A DNA stretch of 64,000 nt from Leptospira_A sp046736045 (GTDB lineage: Bacteria; Spirochaetota; Leptospiria; Leptospirales; Leptospiraceae), in contig NZ_CP177134.1 of NCBI RefSeq assembly GCF_046736045.1, positions 1,550,001 through 1,614,000 of the forward strand, read 5' to 3'. Position 1 is the first letter of the stretch, and each line of letters opens with the position of its first letter. The notes beneath the pieces were generated by a model. It saw nothing but the letters and a program-made list of their open reading frames with translations. It had not been told where the DNA came from and ran no database searches. Positions 54,778 through 63,499 of the stretch are shown here, in pieces. Position numbers and translations under genes: made by a program.

Positions 54778-55336
54778 ACCTTTTTTCATTTTAATCAACT
54801 TCCTGGCCGTTGCATTTTTGATGCACTGCCGGGAGGATTTGTCTTTGGACGCGAACGATCCGAATATCGCTTTGTTCCAGGGCAGGGTTTTCTATAAGGC
54901 ACAACCTTTCGACGGACTCATCAAACAAGAGTTTCCCGATTTGAACGAAGTCCAAACCACTCATTATAAAGAAGGATTGGAAGACGGGGAATATATAGCC
55001 AAACTTTTAAACGGTCAGTTGCTTGAGCAGAGATATTTCAAAGAAGGCCGCAAAGAGGGAATCCATCGATCTTGGTTTCTGAACGGAAGCAACCGACAGT
55101 ATTCCGAATTTAAAGACGGAAAATATATCAATGACCGTTGGGAATGGTATGATACAGGCAAACCTTCCCTTTATGAAAAATTCGATCAAAACAGCAGATT
55201 GATTGTCACTAAAAAATGGAATCGAAACGGGCAAATTTATATGAATGTCGTATTTACGGATAACGGTAGTTCTGTGGGTATGCCGGGAAGTAAAATTTGC
55301 GAACCCATTCAAAAAACGAAAAGGAATCTCAATTGA
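54749..55336 (+). CDS. MORN/YwqK-like repeat lipoprotein
   Basis: The 195 aa protein has a lipoprotein signal with MHC (Cys27) and repeats of the type HYKEGLEDGEY, YFKEGRKEGIH and EFKDGKYINDRWEW, as in MORN-variant or YwqK-type proteins. It overlaps the YHYH gene by 29 nt and the SCO1 gene by 4 nt (TTGA), so the three are probably co-transcribed and the last two co-translated. Role unknown; repeat proteins of this type often mediate protein contact. Confidence 0.82.
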   Translation: MEIRDPYPIKPFFILINFLAVAFLMHCREDLSLDANDPNIALFQGRVFYKAQPFDGLIKQEFPDLNEVQTTHYKEGLEDGEYIAKLLNGQLLEQRYFKEGRKEGIHRSWFLNGSNRQYSEFKDGKYINDRWEWYDTGKPSLYEKFDQNSRLIVTKKWNRNGQIYMNVVFTDNGSSVGMPGSKICEPIQKTKRNLN

Positions 55337-56040
55337 TTCAAAAACTATTTTTCTCTTTGTTTATATTGTTCCTTCTGTTTTCATGCGGAGAACAAAAACC
55401 TGATTTTTATCCCGAACTTACATTCACATCCACTCCTAAGGAAGGAATTTTGCCTTATTTCAAAGGAGAAACGATGGATCCTTTTTGGAAGGAAGACGGA
55501 AAAAATTTGCCATCGGATCTTAAACAAATTCCCGAATTTTCACTCCGTTCTCATGAAGATAAAGAGTTCAATCTCACTCATTTGCAGAACAAATATACTC
55601 TTGTAACTTTCTTTTATGCAAAATGCAACGGGATTTGTCCTTTGATCACCCGAAGTATGTTGAATTTTTTACCTAATATCGACAACCAAACAGATGTTCA
55701 GGTGGTTTCCATTTCCGTGAATCCGGAGGTTGATACGATAGAGGAACTGAAAAAGTTCCGCGGCTTGTATAAGATAACACGTGATAATTGGACTTTCCTT
55801 ACCGGTTCCAAAGATGTGATTTACGATATTGCCAGAAAACAATTCAGTGCAGACGTAAAAATTATCAAAGGACAAAATAGTCTAAACGATTTTGTACATA
55901 CGGAAAACGTATACTTGCTTGATAAAGATCATTATCTGAGAGGAATCTACCGGGCCAAAGGTTCGGGAGATCTGGAAAGACTATTGATCGAATTGAAAAC
56001 CTTAAAGGAAGAGGATCTTTCTAAAAACCGAAAAGGATAA
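55333..56040 (+). CDS. SCO1/SenC-family lipoprotein
   Basis: The start is a TTG at 55333 that overlaps the upstream stop as TTGA, with AAGGA at 55321-55325, 7 nt before it. The 235 aa protein has a lipobox LFSC (Cys18), the copper motif CNGIC (Cys98, Cys102) and the conserved His189 in DFVHTENVY. SCO proteins carry copper to cytochrome oxidase or act as thiol-disulfide exchangers. No oxidase gene is in view. It closes the YHYH-MORN-SCO1 group. Confidence 0.92.
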   Translation: MIQKLFFSLFILFLLFSCGEQKPDFYPELTFTSTPKEGILPYFKGETMDPFWKEDGKNLPSDLKQIPEFSLRSHEDKEFNLTHLQNKYTLVTFFYAKCNGICPLITRSMLNFLPNIDNQTDVQVVSISVNPEVDTIEELKKFRGLYKITRDNWTFLTGSKDVIYDIARKQFSADVKIIKGQNSLNDFVHTENVYLLDKDHYLRGIYRAKGSGDLERLLIELKTLKEEDLSKNRKG

Positions 56041-56089
56041 TAGAGTATCTATTAGGTGAATGTTCGATTTGTAAACCCGATCAAATCGG

Positions 56090-56348
56090 GCAAAAAGGCG
56101 AACTTAATTTTAAAAAATTTCAAGGTTTGGCAAAACAAGTCGACGGAATTGATTTTTTATGTTAGGTGGTTGCTTGCAAGCCCACGAGCCACACCCCCCA
56201 ACCCTAAAAAGGGAGGGGGATTTCAATATTCTCAAATAATTATGTCACATATATTTTTTTCCCCCGCCACGGATTGCAGCGGAAATCCTTTCCCGAAGGG
56301 AAAGATTGGAGCGAAAAGCCGGGTCCCGTAGCGCGGGAGGCGGACTAA
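56090..56348 (+). repeat. dispersed palindromic repeat, copy A with flank
   Basis: The 17-base flank GCAAAAAGGCGAACTTA (56090-56106) and the core (56264-56343) recur in inverted orientation at 63246-63453. The core begins CCGCC and ends GGCGG, so it can fold back on itself; inside it are GATTGCAGCGGAAATCC and AAAGATTGGAGCGAAAAGCC around a short hairpin. Between flank and core lie 157 bases with another hairpin of C and G runs (56194-56219). It lies between the SCO1 and DUF1858 genes; a 91-codon frame here is not credible. Confidence 0.75.
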
Positions 56349-56351
56349 ATT

Positions 56352-56576
56352 TTATTCTTCGTCAGCGAAGAGATTGTTAAGAGAATCGATCAGAGTCTCT
56401 ACTTCCACACCATAACCCATACAAACTTGTTCGATGGTCTCGACTTCGTTGATAGAGCAGTGTGAACAACCACCTAGGTGGTAACTGGAGAAAACAAGGC
56501 CAGCCTCGGGGTGGATGGCAATTGCCTCTCCAACGGTCATCTCTTTATGAAAACGGGCTGCAGTTGATTCGGTCAT
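56352..56576 (-). CDS. small DUF1858-like protein with CxxC
   Basis: The ATG at 56576 has AGAGG 7 nt before it and gives 74 aa; a longer frame to 56633 runs through the promoter region. The core MTVGEAIAIHPEAGLVF and GGCSHC (Cys37, Cys40) fit the DUF1858 family, often linked to iron-sulfur repair (ScdA/RIC) or hybrid cluster proteins. It might bind or pass metal or redox equivalents. It is divergent from the QueD-like gene with 62 nt between. Confidence 0.82.
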   Translation of the reverse strand: MTESTAARFHKEMTVGEAIAIHPEAGLVFSSYHLGGCSHCSINEVETIEQVCMGYGVEVETLIDSLNNLFADEE

Positions 56577-56638
56577 CGGGCACCTCTGATAGTAATTTAC
56601 TATACAAATATTAGACGTTCCCCTATTCGTCAATTGGA

Positions 56639-57037
56639 ATGTTTACCGAAGAATCAGGGAAATTTTACGTCCGGATCGAAGGGCGTTTTGAATCTGCGCA
56701 CTATTTATATAATTATTTCCCGGATGGTTCCGATGAACCCATTCATGGCCATTCCTGGAAAGTGGAAGTTTTTTTGTCGGGAAAGGAAAACATCCGCCCT
56801 GATGGAATCAGTTATGATTTTTTAACAGCTAGGAACCGATTGCAGGAATTGGTTCATAACATAGATCATTTACTCATCAATGAACATCCTGATTTTAAAG
56901 GAATCAATCCTACTTCTGAAAATGTTGCCCGTTGGTTTTATGCAGGGCTCAAAGAAGAAGTGGCAAAAACTTTCGGCAATATCATGCGAATCGTAATTCA
57001 TGAAGGTCCTGAAAATTTAGCTTTTTTCGAACCGTAA
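56639..57037 (+). CDS. QueD/PTPS-like protein lacking the usual Cys
   Basis: The 132 aa protein has the zinc ligands His21 in FESAHYL and His36/His38 in HGHSW, plus the late Glu pair in HEGPENLAFFEP, all typical of 6-carboxytetrahydropterin/6-pyruvoyltetrahydropterin synthases. The Cys that precedes HGH by four residues in these enzymes is Asp32 here. Enzymes of this kind act in queuosine or pterin biosynthesis; the missing Cys may mean a different reaction. No other que or fol gene is near. Confidence 0.82.
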   Translation: MFTEESGKFYVRIEGRFESAHYLYNYFPDGSDEPIHGHSWKVEVFLSGKENIRPDGISYDFLTARNRLQELVHNIDHLLINEHPDFKGINPTSENVARWFYAGLKEEVAKTFGNIMRIVIHEGPENLAFFEP

Positions 57038-57356
57038 ACAATACTTGCTCTTTGTTCGTTTCTCACGATTGCGATTTGCAGTTAGGTAGATTTTCGGATG
57101 TATGCAGGAAGATGTCGTAAAAAGAGTTACGTACTAGATTTCATATAATGATTTTGCCATCAAAACGGCAAAAATTCATTCCATTCAGGGAAAAAAACTC
57201 CGTAAACCTGTCTATCTATTTGGTAAGGAAAAATATTCCAAACCAACTGATTGAAAAATAATATCGAAAATTATAAATTTCTAATAGATAAGTTGTTTTA
57301 AATATAAAAAAATCGGGTTTGCTAGTTTGCGAAAAGAAATCCTTGTGAGGGACGCT
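57038..57356. other. intergenic region with TATAAT and hairpin
   Basis: This gap of about 320 bp contains TATAAT at 57144-57149 and, right after it, an inverted repeat TTTTGCC (57152-57158)/GGCAAAA (57167-57173). No T run follows, so it is not an evident terminator. The hairpin at the expected transcription start could be an operator for the downstream kinase. No gene is recognised in the gap. Confidence 0.4.
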
Positions 57357-59150
57357 ATGATTACGCAAGTAGAGAAACAGAAAAGAACCTTACTCATTGT
57401 AGAAGATGATACAATCATAGGCATGGCGGAAGCGCAGACATTGCGTTTGGCGGGGTATACCGTTTTCACAGCGTCTTCCGGTGAAAAGGCAGTGAAGTTG
57501 GTCGGGTCGGGACAAGAGATCGATTTGGTTTTAATGGATATGGATTTGGGCTCCGGAATGGATGGAACGGAAACTTCCCGTGAAATCCTGAAACAAATGG
57601 AAGTTCCCATTGTCTTTCTTACATCGCATTCTGAAAAGGAGATGGTGGATAAAGTCAGAGGAATCACCCGATACGGTTATGTGATTAAAAACTCGGGGGA
57701 CTTTGTATTACAAGCTTCCATCGATATGGCCTTTGATCTCTTTTATGCAAACCAAAGAATCAAAAAGAAAGAAGAAAGTCTTCGCGTAACTCTGAATTCC
57801 ATCGGAGATGCGGTCATTGCTTCCGACAACCAAGGCAGGATCACAAGAATGAATCCTGTCGCAGAAAGATTAACCGGATGGCCTTTTTATGAAGCAATCG
57901 GCGCACCGGTAAAAAACGTATTTCATATCGTGAATGCAAAGACCAGGGTACCTGCCAAAAATCCTGTTGATGAAGTTTTAAAGACAGGACAGATCGTAGG
58001 TCTTGCCAATCACACCGCCTTACTTGCAAAAAACGGGGTCGAGTATCAAATTGCGGATAGCGGAGCACCGATTCAAAATGAAAAAGGAGATGTTTTGGGA
58101 GTGGTACTTGTTTTTAGAGATGTAACGGAAGATTATAAAATTCAGGAAGAATTGCGCAGTTCTGAAGAACGGTTCGCCGCAATTTTTAAAGCAAGTCCCA
58201 TCGGAATGGCGGTTTATCGTTATTCCGATGGAGTTTATGTAGATGTGAACAAAGCATTCATTCAACTTTTTGAATATAAGAAAGAGGAAATTCTCGGCAA
58301 AAGTACAAGAGATATGCAGCACTGGTGGATTCCCGAAGAAAGAGACCGCCTTCTCGAAATTTTACGGGACACAGGCAGGATCGAAGGCGAAGAGATGAAG
58401 ATCCGCAAAAAATCAGGAGAGATCGCCGAGATCATGGTGTTTGTGGAACAAATTGTAATCGCAGGTGAAAAATATCTGCTGAGTATCAATCATGATATTA
58501 CCGCTAAAAAACGTGCGGAAGCAGAACTTCAAAAATCTTTGGAAGAAAAGGAAATCCTTCTCAAAGAACTCCAACATAGAGTTAAAAACAGTTTGAATGT
58601 GGTTTCCAACTTGCTCGGTTTCGAATTGAATCATCTCAAAGATGAAGAATCAAAACGTATTTTTCTAAATGCGCAATCACGCATTCAGTCAATGTCCAAA
58701 ATTTATGAAAGATTGTACAGATCATCTGCAATTGATAAACTTGATTTGCATCTGTATGTCCAGGACTTGATTGATTCCTTTTCGGAAATGTATGCGATCA
58801 ATTCGGAAAAGATTCAATTTGCGGTCAAACTGGAAAAGGTTCAATTGGATTTGAAACGTGCCTTGCCTTTGGGATTGATTTTAAACGAATTGATTACGAA
58901 TGCGTTGAAGTATGCTTATCCGCATGATACCAAAGGTGAAATCAGAGTTCATTTGAATCGTGTGAATGACCATGTAAATTTGGTCGTGGCTGATGACGGT
59001 TGCGGACTTTCCGACAAAACAAGTCCTGGTGAAGCGAACACACTCGGATTTATGTTGGTAAAAAACCTGACGGAACAAATCGACGGTGTTATCAGTACGA
59101 TTTCAAAACCTAACGAAGGGTTAACGGTAGTGCTTAGTATGCAACTATAG
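57357..59150 (+). CDS. REC-PAS-PAS histidine kinase (HisKA_2 type)
   Basis: About 597 aa from the ATG at 57357, which has GAGGGA 7 nt before it. The order is receiver (1-125, Asp61 in LVLMDMDLG), PAS (about 140-260), PAS/PAC (about 270-390), HisKA_2 with His407 in LQHRVKNSL and a HATPase_c domain (N box LNELITNALKYA, G motif). No membrane segment or signal, so it is cytoplasmic. The receiver at the N-terminus suggests it takes its input from another kinase. Its stop overlaps the convergent aldo/keto reductase gene by 6 nt. Confidence 0.9.
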   Translation: MITQVEKQKRTLLIVEDDTIIGMAEAQTLRLAGYTVFTASSGEKAVKLVGSGQEIDLVLMDMDLGSGMDGTETSREILKQMEVPIVFLTSHSEKEMVDKVRGITRYGYVIKNSGDFVLQASIDMAFDLFYANQRIKKKEESLRVTLNSIGDAVIASDNQGRITRMNPVAERLTGWPFYEAIGAPVKNVFHIVNAKTRVPAKNPVDEVLKTGQIVGLANHTALLAKNGVEYQIADSGAPIQNEKGDVLGVVLVFRDVTEDYKIQEELRSSEERFAAIFKASPIGMAVYRYSDGVYVDVNKAFIQLFEYKKEEILGKSTRDMQHWWIPEERDRLLEILRDTGRIEGEEMKIRKKSGEIAEIMVFVEQIVIAGEKYLLSINHDITAKKRAEAELQKSLEEKEILLKELQHRVKNSLNVVSNLLGFELNHLKDEESKRIFLNAQSRIQSMSKIYERLYRSSAIDKLDLHLYVQDLIDSFSEMYAINSEKIQFAVKLEKVQLDLKRALPLGLILNELITNALKYAYPHDTKGEIRVHLNRVNDHVNLVVADDGCGLSDKTSPGEANTLGFMLVKNLTEQIDGVISTISKPNEGLTVVLSMQL

Positions 59151-60089
59151 ATACTCTTTCATTTTTTTGCGTTCAGCAAGTGATGGTAAATTTCCGGTAC
59201 CTGCCGACATATTGTCCTTTAAGTGGGAAAGTTTGCTTGTTGCCGGAATGACGAATTGAATCTGTTCCGATGCTAGGATAAATTTCAAAAAGTATTCCGC
59301 CCAGTTATTGATCCCTATTTCTTTTGCAAACCCCGGCAATTCCTTTCCTTTCACTGATGCGAACAGCCTGCCTCGTGCAAACGGTTCATTGGCGATGACA
59401 CTCACTCCTCTGTCGAATGCTGCAGGAATCAATTTGTCTTCACCGGTCGTTTCCGCAATGGAATAGGGGATTTGGAGGAAGTCGATTTTTTCGGAGCGAA
59501 TGATCTTTTCCAAATCAGGAAAAGCACTGGTAGTGTAATGTGTAATTCCTATATAACGAATGATTCCTTTTTCCTTCCAATCTTTAAGAGTTGTTAAATG
59601 GTTTTTCCAATCTACCAGATTATGGATTTGCATTAGTTCCAGATGTTTTCGTTTCATTTTGGAAAGAGAGGATCGCATTTGTTTTTCTCCCGCTTCTTTT
59701 CCACTGATCCATACCTTAGTTGCAAAAAATAGTTTTTCATTCAAAGCAGTAACGGAAGAAATATCTCCCACCACTTCTTCGGAACTTCCGTACATAGGAG
59801 AAGAATCAATCATCCTTCCTCCTTGGGAATAAAAGTAATCCAACAAAACAGCCAGTTCCTTTTGTCTGACCGGGTCTTTTCCTACGTCAAATGTTTGATA
59901 GGTGCCAAGACCGACTCTGGGAACCAGTTCACCGCTTGATGAAATTTTCGCCTTTAACACTTCCGTATCTTTCAAAGGATGATTTGGTTTTTCCATAAGA
60001 GGATTCCCCTGGTTCGGTTCTGATTTTAATTTTCGCAAAGAAGACGCGATAAACAAGCTGCCAAGGATGAATTTTTTCCGACTGAACAT
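59145..60089 (-). CDS. exported aldo/keto reductase-family protein
   Basis: The 314 aa protein starts with a signal-like stretch (RKKFILGSLFIASSLRKL) that resembles a Tat signal (single R-K-K, not a full twin-arginine). The AKR fold follows: VPRVGLGTYQ, MIDSSPMYG (Asp and Tyr), FATKVW (Lys) and LMQIHNL (His). The tetrad is complete. The substrate is unknown; NADPH binding would be unusual in the periplasm, so the export signal may be an anchor. It is 30 nt downstream of the transporter gene in the same direction and could form an operon. Confidence 0.85.
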   Translation of the reverse strand: MFSRKKFILGSLFIASSLRKLKSEPNQGNPLMEKPNHPLKDTEVLKAKISSSGELVPRVGLGTYQTFDVGKDPVRQKELAVLLDYFYSQGGRMIDSSPMYGSSEEVVGDISSVTALNEKLFFATKVWISGKEAGEKQMRSSLSKMKRKHLELMQIHNLVDWKNHLTTLKDWKEKGIIRYIGITHYTTSAFPDLEKIIRSEKIDFLQIPYSIAETTGEDKLIPAAFDRGVSVIANEPFARGRLFASVKGKELPGFAKEIGINNWAEYFLKFILASEQIQFVIPATSKLSHLKDNMSAGTGNLPSLAERKKMKEYL

Positions 60090-60119
60090 ATTTTCCTCGC
60101 AATCAAACTAGATTGTAAT

Positions 60120-61421
60120 TTAGACACTGGTACGGGTAGTTTCCGAAACCAAATCTTTTTCTTTTTTACCAAGCCATAAACCATTCCATAACCAAAGTAA
60201 GGAAGCACCTATACCTAACAGTGAAATTTGAATCGGATTCATGCCTGCAAACGAAAAAAATACATGAAGCCAGGCTCCTGACTGATCGCCTAATCTATAT
60301 ACGGCGGTATCCATAAAATTTTTGGCTTTGAATTTGTCTTCTTTGGAAACAAGAGTGAATAGAACTTCTCTGGTCGGTTTTGCCAGCGCAAATTGTCCGA
60401 CTCTTCTTGTGATCTGAATGGCAATGACAAGTGTGATCGAAGGAAAAATACTTAAAAATCCGAAACCGAAAATTCCGATGACCGGCAATATTGCCAAAGC
60501 TCCGCTCACTCCCAGAAATTGAATGATCCTGCTTGTAAATAAAATCTGAATGATCAGAGTGGAAATGTTTACGATCAAATCCATTTTAGCAAGCAGGGAG
60601 GTTCTTTCTCCCACCGACGAAAAGCCTGTTTCAAAGATATGAACTTGTTGGAAATAAATCAAAGAAGAAGTAGCGGTATAAATAAAAATATATAAGGCCG
60701 CATTGGCCAGGTAAGGGGAACGAAACATTCCCAAAAGGCCCCAAAACAAGGAACTATCTCCTAATATAGGTTTGTTGGTATTCTGTCCTTCACTTTGTGT
60801 TTTGGAACGGATCGAATACATTCCCGAACCAAACCAAGTGGCAAGTTCCAAAAGAATCGCGGATACTATGAGCAGATTTGTTTTGGAAGTATGTTCCACG
60901 AGGCTTGCTGTGAACAGGGAACCTGCAATGGCTCCGACGGAGCCACCTGCGGAAATGATTCCGAATAAACGTTTGCCTTCCTCTTCATGAAAAAGATCTA
61001 CGATTAACACCCAGAATACGGAGACTACAAAGAGGTTGAAAACGGAAACCCAAACGAAAAAAATACGACCGATCCAAATCGAATGGGAACCAGTATGAAA
61101 AAAAAATGCAAAAGCGAGTAACTGCACTAGAAAAAAACGAAATAGAAAACTCAGCAGATTTTTTCGATTTAGTTTATGAGTGAGCCAGGCAAAAGGAAAG
61201 TTGAGTAAAACGATGGAGATGAGAGTTGCTGAAAAAAGCCAGGGAAGTGTTTTGGTCCCGGTTTCAATTCCCAGTTCATCACGGATGGGGCGGAGTATAT
61301 AGTAAGAGGAAAGAATACAAAAAAAACTAAAGCTGGAATAAATGAGGATCGGGATTTCTTTGGGTTGAACCTTCAAAGCTGAATTGATTCGATAGAAAAA
61401 AATTTTCAATCTTTCTTTCAT
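60120..61421 (-). CDS. MFS-like transporter of the Npt (NTP/NDP exchange) type
   Basis: A 433 aa protein with about 12 membrane segments. The N-terminal SSFSFFCILSSYYILRPIRDELG is characteristic of the ATP/ADP-antiporter-like family found across free-living bacteria. In these free-living members the substrate is not settled; the ADP/ATP exchange of intracellular parasites should not be assumed. It precedes the aldo/keto reductase gene by 30 nt. Confidence 0.82.
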   Translation of the reverse strand: MKERLKIFFYRINSALKVQPKEIPILIYSSFSFFCILSSYYILRPIRDELGIETGTKTLPWLFSATLISIVLLNFPFAWLTHKLNRKNLLSFLFRFFLVQLLAFAFFFHTGSHSIWIGRIFFVWVSVFNLFVVSVFWVLIVDLFHEEEGKRLFGIISAGGSVGAIAGSLFTASLVEHTSKTNLLIVSAILLELATWFGSGMYSIRSKTQSEGQNTNKPILGDSSLFWGLLGMFRSPYLANAALYIFIYTATSSLIYFQQVHIFETGFSSVGERTSLLAKMDLIVNISTLIIQILFTSRIIQFLGVSGALAILPVIGIFGFGFLSIFPSITLVIAIQITRRVGQFALAKPTREVLFTLVSKEDKFKAKNFMDTAVYRLGDQSGAWLHVFFSFAGMNPIQISLLGIGASLLWLWNGLWLGKKEKDLVSETTRTSV

Positions 61422-61555
61422 AATTTCAATGCGTTTGTTACTTACATTCCATTCGATTCATTCAATGTAAAACTCAAATTGCATATCTTTGCATTTGAAT
61501 TAATTATTCTCGACTGATTTCCATGACTGCGCACCTTAAGGCATAGGAAAAATAT

Positions 61556-63244
61556 ATGGACTTGATCTTGGGATGGAAAAATCGTTTGCGGTTGGGTTCA
61601 GGTCTTCTTCTTTTTCTCTACGTATTCACCCATCTTCTCAATCATTGTTTAGGCATTGTTTCTTTGGAGTTGCTGGAATCTTCAAGAAAATTATTCGTCA
61701 GCTTTTGGCGCTTTCCCTTCATTCACCCGATTCTTTTTTTTGCTACGCTTGCTCATATCGCTCTCACTCTCAGCAGCATTCTATCCAGAAAAACTTTAAA
61801 AATGTCCAAAGGAGAATTTCTCCAGTTTTTAAGCGGACTACTGATTCCACAAATTTTGATCGGACATATATGTGTTACTTTGGGAATGAATCAATTGTTA
61901 GGTGTCGAAGACAGTTATACTCATCTGATTTTGGTTTACGGATCCCTTTTTACCGCAATTGATATCACTTTGCTTTCGATTGTTTGGTTACATGGTTGTT
62001 TCGGACTTTATTTCTGGTTGAGATACAAACCTTGGTTTGTTCGGTATTCCCATTTTTTTTTGGTCGTTGCATCCATCTTTCCGATTTTTTCTATTATGGG
62101 AATTATAAGTGCACAGAAAGAAGTGATCGTGCTATCGCAAGATCAGGAATGGTTGGATGAGTTTTTTTTAAATTTACCTGAAAAAGCCGAATGGATCAAA
62201 GCTTACTCTTTAGAACTGGGAACCCGGGTCAATCTTGGATTCAATTTTATCGTATTCTCCTTGTTTGTTTCTCGATTGTTCTTTCTTAAGTCGCAAAACA
62301 GGAAAAAGACGATTAAGGTTTTTTATCCTAACGGACAAATATCAATCATCTCTCCCGGCACAACGATTCTCGAAGCAAGCAAGCTCGCAAAATTACCTCA
62401 TGCAAATGTATGCGGAGGAAGAGGGCGTTGTTCCACTTGCAGGGTTCATATTGAGTCGGGGTTGGACGGACTTGATTCTCCTTCCGAGGAAGAGAGTGCC
62501 GTACTCAAAAGAATTTCCGCCCCCAAGTCGGTTCGATTGGCTTGCCAGACCATTCCCAAGTCGGATATTTATATAGAACCTCTTCTTCCTACGAACGCAA
62601 CTGCTGTTGATGCAATCCGTCAAAGCAGATATATTTACGGAACGGAAAAAGAAATCGTCATATTATTTGCTGATTTGAGAGGGTTTACAACTTTCACCGA
62701 ACAGTTATTACCTTATGATGTCGTTTTTATTCTGAATTCCTATTTCCAACATGTAGGCTCCGAAATTGAAAAAGCCGGTGGAAAAATCGACAAATTGATG
62801 GGAGACGGTCTTATGGCGATCTTCGGACTGGATACAAACCTAACAGATGCTAGTAATCAAGCGGTCGTTGCCGTGCAAAACATGAGCGAACAATTGGTTC
62901 ATTTGAACGAACGTTTGCACAAAGAACTTCCCGAACCTTTGCGAATGGGAATCGGTGTTCATAGCGGGACGGTCATTCTCGGTACTTTTGGAAATTCCAC
63001 CACACCAACCGCCATTGGAGACGCAGTCAATACCGCAAGCCGCCTCGAGTCTGCTACCAAAGAATATTCCTGCGAAGCGATCTTTTCCGAAGATGTCACT
63101 AAACACTCGTCAGTTGATTTTTCCAAATTCGTAAAACATACGATTTCCGTTCGAGGAAAAACCGAATCCGTGAATGTTTATCTGATTCCTACCGGTAGGG
63201 ATCTGACTCTACCTAAGATTGAAATTACATTAAACAAGAGTTAG
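61556..63244 (+). CDS. adenylate cyclase fused to ferredoxin and cytochrome-b-like domain
   Basis: The 562 aa protein has three parts. Residues 1-245 form about five membrane segments with many His (26, 30, 57, 67, 104, 123, 146, 166), like fumarate-reductase-type cytochrome b. Residues 250-345 are a 2Fe-2S ferredoxin domain with Cys286, Cys292, Cys295 and Cys330. Residues 360-545 are a class III cyclase: metal Asp373 and Asp417, Lys413/Asp489 for adenine, Asn492 and Arg496. The design suggests cAMP output set by quinone or redox state (inference). A divergent 134-bp region precedes it. Confidence 0.9.
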   Translation: MDLILGWKNRLRLGSGLLLFLYVFTHLLNHCLGIVSLELLESSRKLFVSFWRFPFIHPILFFATLAHIALTLSSILSRKTLKMSKGEFLQFLSGLLIPQILIGHICVTLGMNQLLGVEDSYTHLILVYGSLFTAIDITLLSIVWLHGCFGLYFWLRYKPWFVRYSHFFLVVASIFPIFSIMGIISAQKEVIVLSQDQEWLDEFFLNLPEKAEWIKAYSLELGTRVNLGFNFIVFSLFVSRLFFLKSQNRKKTIKVFYPNGQISIISPGTTILEASKLAKLPHANVCGGRGRCSTCRVHIESGLDGLDSPSEEESAVLKRISAPKSVRLACQTIPKSDIYIEPLLPTNATAVDAIRQSRYIYGTEKEIVILFADLRGFTTFTEQLLPYDVVFILNSYFQHVGSEIEKAGGKIDKLMGDGLMAIFGLDTNLTDASNQAVVAVQNMSEQLVHLNERLHKELPEPLRMGIGVHSGTVILGTFGNSTTPTAIGDAVNTASRLESATKEYSCEAIFSEDVTKHSSVDFSKFVKHTISVRGKTESVNVYLIPTGRDLTLPKIEITLNKS

Positions 63245-63245
63245 G

Positions 63246-63453
63246 CCGCCTCCCCTGAGCGCCAGCAGAAGCAAAGAATTCCGAAAGATCATCAGCGAAG
63301 CTGGTCTAAGGGGTCGGGCTTTTCGCTCCAATCTTTCCCTTGGGGAAAGGATTTCCGCTGCAATCCCTGGCGGATTCAAAGACCGGGATTGGATTTTTGA
63401 CAAGACTCTCACGGGTTCTGTCCTTTTTTTTATAAATAAGTTCGCCTTTTTGC
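63246..63453 (-). repeat. dispersed palindromic repeat, copy B with flank
   Basis: On the minus strand the order is the same as in copy A: the 17-base flank at 63437-63453 (identical), then a core from GGCGG/CCGCC at 63373 to 63246. The core matches in GGATTGCAGCGGAAATCC and AAAGATTGGAGCGAAAAGCC. It carries an extra internal stretch of about 60 bases. It begins just after the cyclase stop (63244). The two copies lie in opposite orientation about 7 kb apart. Confidence 0.75.
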
Positions 63454-63499
63454 ATCTTTGGCTTTACTCATCCCAATCCATTCATGATCATTTCTTACC

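Noticed and set aside
56056..56331. 91-codon frame across repeat copy A
   Set aside because: It is composed of repeat sequence and has no ribosome site or family resemblance.
57152..57173. Terminator after the QueD-like gene
   Set aside because: The inverted repeat lacks a T run on either strand and sits over 110 bases after the stop, so I list it only as a possible operator.
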